The position numbers and the translations under genes are program-made. From Pseudomonadota bacterium (lineage in GTDB: Bacteria; Pseudomonadota; Alphaproteobacteria; Sphingomonadales; Sphingomonadaceae): a stretch of DNA of 64,000 bases. Location of the stretch: positions 124,001-188,000 of the forward strand of contig JAIUPN010000008.1 in assembly GCA_020160755.1 (NCBI GenBank). Reading direction: 5' to 3'. Below are positions 58,000 through 64,000 of the stretch, piece after piece (position 1 is the first letter of the stretch; each line of letters opens with the position of its first letter). Below the pieces are notes generated by a model. It saw only the letters and a program-made list of their open reading frames with translations. It had not been told where the DNA came from and ran no database searches.

Positions 58000-60363
58000 T
58001 TAGAATTTATACCCGGCGCTGAAGCGGAACGACCGGCCGAGGATCGGACGGGCGTTGACGACTTCGCCCCCCGCCTGCCCCAGCGTGCGTGGATCGCCTT
58101 CGGTCAGCCCGACCTTGTCGGTCAGATTGTCGGCGGTTACCGCAAAGGTCAGCGCCTTGTTGACGTCGACCGTTACCCCCGCATCGATCTTGAAATAATG
58201 CGGCAGCGACTGGGTGTTCGCGGTGTCGGAGAAGCGGTCGCCGACATAGCTGAAGGTCGAATAGAGCGACACCTTGCTGTCGTCGCCGAACTCGATGTCG
58301 TACGACGGCGTCACGCGCCATTGCCACTTCGGCTGGCGTTGCACGCGGTTGCCGCTGAGGTCGATCGTCCCGCCGCCCGCGAAGAAATCGCGGTACTTCG
58401 CATCGAGCCAGGTGCCCGAGAAGGCGATGGCGAAATTGTCGATCGGACGGATCTGGCCTTCGAGTTCGATCCCCGTACTGCGCGCGCCGCCGATGTCGGC
58501 GACGGGCGCGCCGTTCTGGATCACCGTCGTCACCAGCCCCTTGAACTTGGTGTGGAACAGGGTGGCATAGAGCGAGACGAGGTCGGTGCGGACCTTTACC
58601 CCGCCCTCGAAATTGTCGACGCGCGGCGACACGAAAATCCCGTCGCGCAGATTGTCGAAGAAGGGATTGGTGTTGCCGCGGTTGTAGCGGACATAGGCGC
58701 CGACCGACGACGAGAAGTCATAGTTGAGGCCGGCGGTCCATGACCAGGCCCCCTTCTTGTACGCGATGTTGCGGAAGGTGCCGTTGAGCACCGCGGTGCC
58801 ATTGTTGTAGAGCGTGTTCGGGTTGTTATCCGGGTCGACCGAGCTGTTATTCTCGATCGTGCCCGTCGCCTTGTAATTCTGGTAACGGATGCCCGCGTCG
58901 AAGCGCAGGTCGGGCGTAATCTGAAATTCGTCGACCGCATAGAAGGCATATTCGCGGCCGTCATAGGCGGCGTTGACGTTGAAGAACGAGCCTTGCGTAA
59001 AGCCGTTGTTCGTTGCGATCTGGCCGTTGGCGAGCGTCAGGTTCAGCAGGCGGCCATGGTTTTCGGCGGTCAGCAGATGGACGTTGCCGAGGTTCCACTG
59101 ATCGTCCGACGAAAAGTCCGAATAATAGGCGCCGACGGTGAACTTGTTGTTCCCGCTTTCCCACTCGACCGCGAGGTCGTTGGTGAAATCCTCGATCTGC
59201 TTGCGCACGATCCACGTACCCGCACGGATCACCTGCGTCGTGCCGGCGACGGCCTGCCCGCCGTTGACATAGGTCAGGCTGCCTACCGTGCTGCCGAGCG
59301 ATGCGGCATAGGCGTTCGCGGTCGTCGCGGTGCTCGCCGGAACGAGGCCCGTCGTGTCGGCATCGCCCTTGAGATAGCTCGCGCGGTAACGCAGCTGCAG
59401 CCCGTCGCCGACTTCGTAATCGAAATTGGTGCCGAGGTTGATCAGCTTTGCACCGCGGCCGTCGGCAAGATCGGTGCGCGTGCCGTCGGGCAGCACCGCG
59501 AGCCGCGTTTCGGGGCCCGCAAGCACCCCGGTGCCGGGATCGATATTGCCGAACTGGCGCACCTTGTTGCCGTCGCGGATCACCGGGATCGGCAGCAGCC
59601 ACTGGCCGCGATCGTTGAGGTAGCGCGCGAAGACGAGGATCGAGCCCTTGTCGAAATCGTGGCGGATATTGCCCGTGATCTGGCCGCCCTTTTCGGCGGT
59701 GAAGCCGGGGCCACGAATGCCCTCGCCGCTCGAATAATAGCCGCCGACCATGAAGCTCGTATTCTCGCCGAGCGGACCCGACAGCAGCATGTCGCCGCGC
59801 AGGTCGCCATAATCGGTGATGCTCGCCTTCACGAGGCCTTCGAAATCGCGCCCGCCTTCCTTCTGGACGAAGTTGACGGTCAGGCCGGGCTGGCCGTTGC
59901 CGAACAGCGCGCCGGTGCCGCCGCGAACCGCCTCGACGCGCTCGATCGTCTCGTCGATGCGGATCAGCTGGGTGTTTTCGAGGAACGACAGCGTCGGCGG
60001 CGAGAAGAAGGGCACGCCCTGCACCGTCAGCGTGACGAATTCGGCGTCACCGCCCGACGGATAGCCGCGCACGAAGATGTTCGCGCCATTCTGCCCGCCC
60101 GAGCTTTCGGCCGACACGCCCGGGATGACCTTGAACAGGTCAGCGGTGCTGTTCGGCGCGGCGCGATCGATCGCGTCCGAATTGATGCTGGTGATCGCGA
60201 ACGCCGCGTCCTGACGGTTGATCCCGCCGCCGGCGGTGCCCGTGACGATGATTTCCTCGTTCGCGGGCGCCGCGTCGTCGGGTTGAGGCGCTTCCTGGGC
60301 GAAGGCCGTGGCCGGGAGCGCGATCAGCGCAATCGACGACAGCAGATAGGTCCTTTTCAACAT
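58000..60363 (-). CDS. TonB-dependent receptor, GH65 sugar operon
   Basis: 787 residues from the ATG at 60363. Signal peptide (MLKRTYLLSSIALIALPATA), TonB box-like EEIIVTGTAG, a plug with PGVSAESSGGQNGANIFVRG and VEAVRGGTGALFGNGQPGLT, and a barrel ending in SFRFSAGYKF. It overlaps the stop of the GH65 fusion gene by seven bases. The ligand should be the sugar handled by GH65, most likely an alpha-glucoside such as maltose, trehalose or kojibiose. Confidence 0.9.
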   Translation of the reverse strand: MLKRTYLLSSIALIALPATAFAQEAPQPDDAAPANEEIIVTGTAGGGINRQDAAFAITSINSDAIDRAAPNSTADLFKVIPGVSAESSGGQNGANIFVRGYPSGGDAEFVTLTVQGVPFFSPPTLSFLENTQLIRIDETIERVEAVRGGTGALFGNGQPGLTVNFVQKEGGRDFEGLVKASITDYGDLRGDMLLSGPLGENTSFMVGGYYSSGEGIRGPGFTAEKGGQITGNIRHDFDKGSILVFARYLNDRGQWLLPIPVIRDGNKVRQFGNIDPGTGVLAGPETRLAVLPDGTRTDLADGRGAKLINLGTNFDYEVGDGLQLRYRASYLKGDADTTGLVPASTATTANAYAASLGSTVGSLTYVNGGQAVAGTTQVIRAGTWIVRKQIEDFTNDLAVEWESGNNKFTVGAYYSDFSSDDQWNLGNVHLLTAENHGRLLNLTLANGQIATNNGFTQGSFFNVNAAYDGREYAFYAVDEFQITPDLRFDAGIRYQNYKATGTIENNSSVDPDNNPNTLYNNGTAVLNGTFRNIAYKKGAWSWTAGLNYDFSSSVGAYVRYNRGNTNPFFDNLRDGIFVSPRVDNFEGGVKVRTDLVSLYATLFHTKFKGLVTTVIQNGAPVADIGGARSTGIELEGQIRPIDNFAIAFSGTWLDAKYRDFFAGGGTIDLSGNRVQRQPKWQWRVTPSYDIEFGDDSKVSLYSTFSYVGDRFSDTANTQSLPHYFKIDAGVTVDVNKALTFAVTADNLTDKVGLTEGDPRTLGQAGGEVVNARPILGRSFRFSAGYKF

Positions 60364-63317
60364 GGCAATTCCTCCACGGTTCCTGTTCTGGTTGATCGGC
60401 GTCTGCGCGGGGCCGCTTCCTGTTCTGTCGACAGGATCTGGCCGAGCGTGAGATCGCCGATGGCGGGGACGTTGAGGTCGGCATCGGGCAGCGCCTCTTC
60501 TGACCCGATACCAATGGCCACCATGCCCGCCGCATGGATGGCCGAAATTCCTGCCTGTGCATCTTCGATGCCGATGCACAGCTCCGGCGTCAGACCCATG
60601 CCGGCGGCACAGGCCAGAAAAATGTCGGGCGCGGGCTTGCCGTGGGCGACGGCACCCGCGTCGGCAATAAAGTCGAACTGGTCGGCAATACCGAGCAGCC
60701 GCACGACGTCGCCGGCGTTGCGGCTCGCCGACGCAAGCCCGATCTGGAGCCCCGCAGCGCGCAGTTCGGCAAACAGGCGGGTGACGCCCGCAAAAAGATT
60801 GGCGGGAGAATAGGCGGCCAGCCGGGCGCGGTAGAGGCCGTTCTTTTCCGCCAGCATCGCGTCGAACCGGTCCGCGTCGACCGCGGTTCCGGCATGATCG
60901 AGGATCAGCCGCAGCGACCCCGCGCGGTCGACTCCCTTCAACCGTTCGTTGACCGCGCGGTCGAACGCGAAACCATGGGTGTCGGCGAGCGCCTGCCACG
61001 CCTCATAATGATCCTCGGCGGTGTCGGTGAGCACGCCGTCGAGGTCGAAGATGACGCCCTTGAGCGTCGGCCGCGGCGCGGTGACCGGCTCCGGCCCGAT
61101 GTGTAGTGCGCGGCCGTGGTCGACGATGTCGAGCGGCGCGCCCGACAGCAGGCGATAGGCGCAGCCCGCGGTATCGACCGCAAGCTCGATCACGCTGCCG
61201 CGCCATTGCAGGCGGAAGCGATAGCCGTTCCACGCGGACGGAAGTTGCGGCCGGAACGACGGCACCGGACCGTCGAGGCGCAAGCCGCCCCAGCCTTCGG
61301 CGAGGACAAGCCAGCTCCCCGCGAGCGCCGCCATATGGAGGCCGTGCGAGGTGTTGCCGTGCCGGTCCTCGAGATCGACGAAGGCGCATTCGCCGAGGAA
61401 ATCGAGCGCCGCCGCTTCGTCGCCGAGCCGCGCCGCGATGATCGCGAAGGACACCGACGACAGCGTCGAATCATGCGTCGTGACGCGGGCATAATAGTCG
61501 AAATTGCGCCGCTGCCGCGACAGCGGCATGTCGACCAGATCCATCGCCATCGCCTGGACGACATTGCCCTGCTTCGCGACCTGATGGCGGAAGAGGATCA
61601 TCGGGTGATAGCGCATCAGCAGTGGGCCATGGCCGTCGCGCGACGCGACGCCCGGCAGTTCCGGGCGGCCGAGAAACGCATCGTCCTGCGGATTGACGCC
61701 GAGCACCGGATCGACCGGCAGCCACATCGCATCAGCGGCCCTCTGCCAATCGACGATTTCGTTGTCGTCGAGGCCGATCGCACTGGCGAGTGCCGCCAGA
61801 TCGCCGCGGGCGCGCAACCAGTCCGCCGTCTCGGCCGCATAGGCCAAATGGCGGCGCGCGATGGCGTTGGTATAGAAATCATTGTCAACCAGCGCCGAAT
61901 ATTCGTCGGGCCCGGTCACGCCATAGAGGCAGAAAGCGCCGCCGCGCCGCGCGTCGAATGCCCCGACCTCCATCCACATCCGCGCGGTTTCGAACAGCAT
62001 TTCGGCGGCTTCGGCGCGAAAATCCTCGTCGCCCGTCGCCGCGACATAAAGCGCGAGCGCATAAGCGATGTCGCCATTGATATGATATTGCGCCGACCCC
62101 GTCGGATAGTGCGACGAGCATTCGTCGCCCGCGATGGTCCGCCAGGGGTAAAGCGCGCCGCGCACATGGCCGAGCGCGCGCGCGTGGGCGCGCGCGCGAT
62201 CGAGCTTGCCGATGCGATAGGCCAGCAGCGTGCGCGCCTTGTCCGGAGCCTGCAACGCGAGAACCGGCAGCATGAAGGTTTCGGCGTCCCAGAAATAATG
62301 GCCTTCATAGCCTTCGCCGGTGAGGCCTTTGGCGCCGATGCTGTGGTTCGGATCGCGGCTTGCCGACTGGTGGAGCTGGAACAGGTCGAAGCGCAGCGCC
62401 CGCGTCAGGCTGTCGTCGCCGTCGATCGCGAAGGCCGCACTGTCCCACAGCGCCTCGACCGCCGCGCGCTGACCGGCGGCAATCGCGTCGAAATCGGCCG
62501 CCGTATCGTCGAATATCGCGAGATCGACCGGGCGACCGCGGGCGGATGCCAGCGCGACCACCCGGTCGATCGTCAGGATGCTGCCGGCGACCAGCGCGCC
62601 GCGCACGACATGCCCCGCGCCCTCTGCCGCCACGGTGGCGGCGGGGGCGACGACATGCTGGCTATAGGCGAGCTCGACGGCATCCTGCGCGAACCGGGTG
62701 ACCGTGGACGGGTCGCCCGGCAGGGGGGATATGATGGTCCAGACCGGGCGCAACCGGGCCGAGATGCGCGGATCGTCGGCGTCGGTGCCGCCAGCGCCCG
62801 CGCCTTCGGTCCCATAGGTCAGCCGCACCTCGACCGTGCCGCCGAAGTCGACCGGCAGGATGCGGATCCGCGACGCGACACAGGCGCCGCCGCCCAGCGG
62901 GACAATGCGGTCGACCGCAATTTCGATCGTACGGCCGCCGGCAAGCCGCCAGCGCGAGAGACGGCGAAGCTGGCCGGTCGCGAAATCGAGCGCGCTTTCG
63001 GTATCGACGAGCTCGGCGGCGCCAAAATCGACGGGCTGGCCGTCGATATGCAGGCGCAGCAGCACGGGGCTGGGGCACGGTACACGCGTATCGGTCGCGG
63101 TCGCATAGCCCGGAAAGCTCTCATGATAGGCGATCGGCCGGCTGACATAGGCATCGGGTAGATAAGCGCATGGCCGGTCGGCGCGTTCGTCGATTACCCC
63201 TTCGACACCGACCAGCCCGTTGGCGAGCGCAAAGAGCGCCGCTGCCTGCGCGCCGGTCGCGGCATCGCCCTGGCGGACAAGCCGCATCGCTTCGGAAGGA
63301 TTTTCGATTGTCGCCAC
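60357..63317 (-). CDS. GH65 disaccharide phosphorylase fused to beta-phosphoglucomutase
   Basis: 986 residues. Residues 1 to about 740 form a GH65 glycoside phosphorylase/hydrolase: YEGHYFWDAETFMLPVLALQ, catalytic acid in TGPDEYSALVDND (Glu472) and RYHPMILFRHQVAKQGNVVQ. Residues about 752-960 are a HAD-type beta-phosphoglucomutase: VIFDLDGVLTD (nucleophile Asp758, acid/base Asp760), VDRAGSLRLIL and HGKPAPDIFL. A GH65 phosphorylase releases beta-glucose-1-phosphate, which the mutase turns into glucose-6-phosphate; the fusion couples both steps. No signal peptide, so cytoplasmic. It is the first gene of the operon, right below twin LacI operators. Trehalose, maltose, kojibiose or nigerose cannot be told apart. 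Confidence 0.93.
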   Translation of the reverse strand: MATIENPSEAMRLVRQGDAATGAQAAALFALANGLVGVEGVIDERADRPCAYLPDAYVSRPIAYHESFPGYATATDTRVPCPSPVLLRLHIDGQPVDFGAAELVDTESALDFATGQLRRLSRWRLAGGRTIEIAVDRIVPLGGGACVASRIRILPVDFGGTVEVRLTYGTEGAGAGGTDADDPRISARLRPVWTIISPLPGDPSTVTRFAQDAVELAYSQHVVAPAATVAAEGAGHVVRGALVAGSILTIDRVVALASARGRPVDLAIFDDTAADFDAIAAGQRAAVEALWDSAAFAIDGDDSLTRALRFDLFQLHQSASRDPNHSIGAKGLTGEGYEGHYFWDAETFMLPVLALQAPDKARTLLAYRIGKLDRARAHARALGHVRGALYPWRTIAGDECSSHYPTGSAQYHINGDIAYALALYVAATGDEDFRAEAAEMLFETARMWMEVGAFDARRGGAFCLYGVTGPDEYSALVDNDFYTNAIARRHLAYAAETADWLRARGDLAALASAIGLDDNEIVDWQRAADAMWLPVDPVLGVNPQDDAFLGRPELPGVASRDGHGPLLMRYHPMILFRHQVAKQGNVVQAMAMDLVDMPLSRQRRNFDYYARVTTHDSTLSSVSFAIIAARLGDEAAALDFLGECAFVDLEDRHGNTSHGLHMAALAGSWLVLAEGWGGLRLDGPVPSFRPQLPSAWNGYRFRLQWRGSVIELAVDTAGCAYRLLSGAPLDIVDHGRALHIGPEPVTAPRPTLKGVIFDLDGVLTDTAEDHYEAWQALADTHGFAFDRAVNERLKGVDRAGSLRLILDHAGTAVDADRFDAMLAEKNGLYRARLAAYSPANLFAGVTRLFAELRAAGLQIGLASASRNAGDVVRLLGIADQFDFIADAGAVAHGKPAPDIFLACAAGMGLTPELCIGIEDAQAGISAIHAAGMVAIGIGSEEALPDADLNVPAIGDLTLGQILSTEQEAAPRRRRSTRTGTVEELPC

Positions 63318-63367
63318 GCACCCTCACCCACGGCGAAGGCTGCTTGGCCCTTCGCTCTGCGGCCCGG

Positions 63368-63419
63368 TTTCCCGCAAAATGGTATCGATGTCAAGATATC
63401 GATACCATTTTGCGGGAAA
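63368..63419. promoter_or_regulatory. Perfect 22-bp inverted repeat holding two LacI-family operators
   Basis: The arms 63368-63389 and 63398-63419 are exact complements with an eight-base spacer. Inside are two adjacent 14-bp sites: TGGTATCGATGTCA (63380-63393), which fits the LacI-family pattern TGNNANCGNTNNCA fully, and AGATATCGATACCA (63394-63407), one mismatch. The block lies in the 135-base gap between the LacI gene and the GH65 operon and would also form a strong RNA hairpin. Repression by the neighbouring LacI protein is inferred. Confidence 0.75.
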
Positions 63420-63452
63420 GGGCTGGAAGGAAACGAGAAACGGTCCTGCCTG

Positions 63453-64000
63453 CTAGCTGTCGCGGACGATCAGCGCGACCGGCATCGCGCGCGATTCGAC
63501 CGCTTTTCCGGCGACAAGGTCGAGCACCTTTTGCGCGAGCAATTCGCCGCCGACCCCCCAGTCCTGCCGGATGCTCGTCAGCCGCGGCGAAAACAGCGCG
63601 GCGCCCGGCGAATCGTCGAAGCCGACCACCGACACATCGTCCGGCACGCGGTGCCCCCTCGCCTGCAACGCCTCGATCGCGCCCATCGCGATCGCGTCGC
63701 TGCTGGCGAATATGCCGTCGAAGCCGGGTTCACTCCCGCCCAGCAGCGGCGCGACCGCTTCGCGGCCCGCAGCGAGGGTAAAGGCGCAGGGAATGTTGGC
63801 GACGAGCGCAGCGTTCGAACCGCCGAGCCCGGCATGGAAACCATTGAGGCGGTCCTCCGCCTCGCCATGCCCTGCATCGCCGAGGAACAGCAGCCGCCGC
63901 CGCCCGCGCCCGAGCAGATATTCGGCGGCGAGGCGACCGCCTTCGCGGTTATCGCTGCCGACGACGATCCGTTCGGGCGGACCATGTTCAGCGCCCCAGA
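63453..64000 (-). CDS. LacI-family transcription regulator (partial, N-terminus outside window)
   Basis: The C-terminal 181 residues of a LacI-type regulator, open to the right edge. The periplasmic-binding-protein-like effector domain is evident: IVVGSDNREGGRLAAEYLLG, LLFLGDAGHGEAEDRLNGF, GIFASSDAIAMGAIEALQAR, DVSVVGFDDSPGAALFSPRL and TSIRQDWGVGGELLAQKVLD. The helix-turn-helix must lie beyond 64000. It is on the same strand as the sugar operon, which starts 136 bases downstream behind LacI-type operators, so it is the likely local repressor. Confidence 0.93.
   Translation of the reverse strand, partial: WGAEHGPPERIVVGSDNREGGRLAAEYLLGRGRRRLLFLGDAGHGEAEDRLNGFHAGLGGSNAALVANIPCAFTLAAGREAVAPLLGGSEPGFDGIFASSDAIAMGAIEALQARGHRVPDDVSVVGFDDSPGAALFSPRLTSIRQDWGVGGELLAQKVLDLVAGKAVESRAMPVALIVRDS

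Noticed and set aside
1..64000. CRISPR arrays, rRNA genes or intact transposases
   Set aside because: No regularly spaced repeats, no rRNA sequence and no complete transposase frame were seen.

Overview
The window reads as chromosomal DNA of a GC-rich alphaproteobacterium of the order Sphingomonadales (Sphingopyxis/Sphingomonas-like). The grounds are the codon usage, the many TonB-dependent receptors (TBDRs) paired with secreted hydrolases, and the NasS/NasT type of nitrate control. It holds one tRNA gene. I see no rRNA, no CRISPR array and no intact insertion sequence.

Layout. (1) 1-11.65 kb, minus strand: a type II secretion operon (gspC-D-E-F-G-H-I, running off the left edge), preceded by a TBDR and a secreted-type lipoprotein with a parallel beta-helix look. 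The promoters of gspC and of the lipoprotein gene both carry 11-bp-phased GTCAY repeats, i.e. PHO boxes, so the cluster looks like a phosphate-starvation export system resembling the ElpS/T2SS system of Caulobacter. (2) 11.8-16.5 kb: tRNA-Leu(GAG), a secreted serine hydrolase with a membrane-bound LytTR regulator, then two scars: a 5'-truncated, frameshifted LuxR regulator and the first 32 codons of a tyrosine-recombinase-like gene. (3) 16.6-29 kb, plus strand: nitrate assimilation. nasT-nasS are followed by a leader with two ANTAR-type hexaloop hairpins overlapping an intrinsic terminator, then a nitrate transporter, an outer-membrane porin, nirB, nirD, nasA, a SUMT gene, moeA and a small unknown gene, all overlapping or within a few bases. 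(4) 29.2-36 kb: a second broken LuxR-like gene, an amidohydrolase, a serine hydrolase, a membrane protein, and a lipoprotein formylglycine-generating enzyme next to what seems to be the remnant of a Tat-exported protein (probably its sulfatase).

(5) 36.2-47.6 kb: a D-amino-acid locus. A minus-strand operon (TBDR, D-aminoacylase, DgcN-like, serine hydrolase, erythromycin-esterase-like) lies divergent to an RpiR regulator, a threonine-aldolase-like lyase and an aminotransferase; a GACAGAAW motif recurs on both sides of the regulator gene. (6) 47.7-49.3 kb: an iron-type alcohol dehydrogenase and a GNAT acetyltransferase. (7) 49.5-56.7 kb: a TBDR/amidohydrolase/aldo-keto reductase cluster divergent to an exported one-chain fusion of a cyanophycinase-like S51 peptidase and an isoaspartyl peptidase, with an AsnC/Lrp regulator. 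This may be a cyanophycin or isoaspartyl-peptide utilisation locus. (8) 56.7-64 kb, minus strand: a glycoside utilisation operon (LacI regulator, GH65 phosphorylase fused to a beta-phosphoglucomutase, TBDR, MFS transporter) with twin LacI operators inside a perfect 22-bp inverted repeat.

The common design is an outer-membrane receptor, one or more exported hydrolases, an inner-membrane carrier and a local regulator, repeated for different nutrients. The strongest leads for something new are the Pho-controlled secretion cluster, the nitrate antitermination leader with its operon porin, the cyanophycinase-isoaspartyl peptidase fusion and the D-amino-acid locus. All function calls rest on motifs and remembered family features; no database search was possible.
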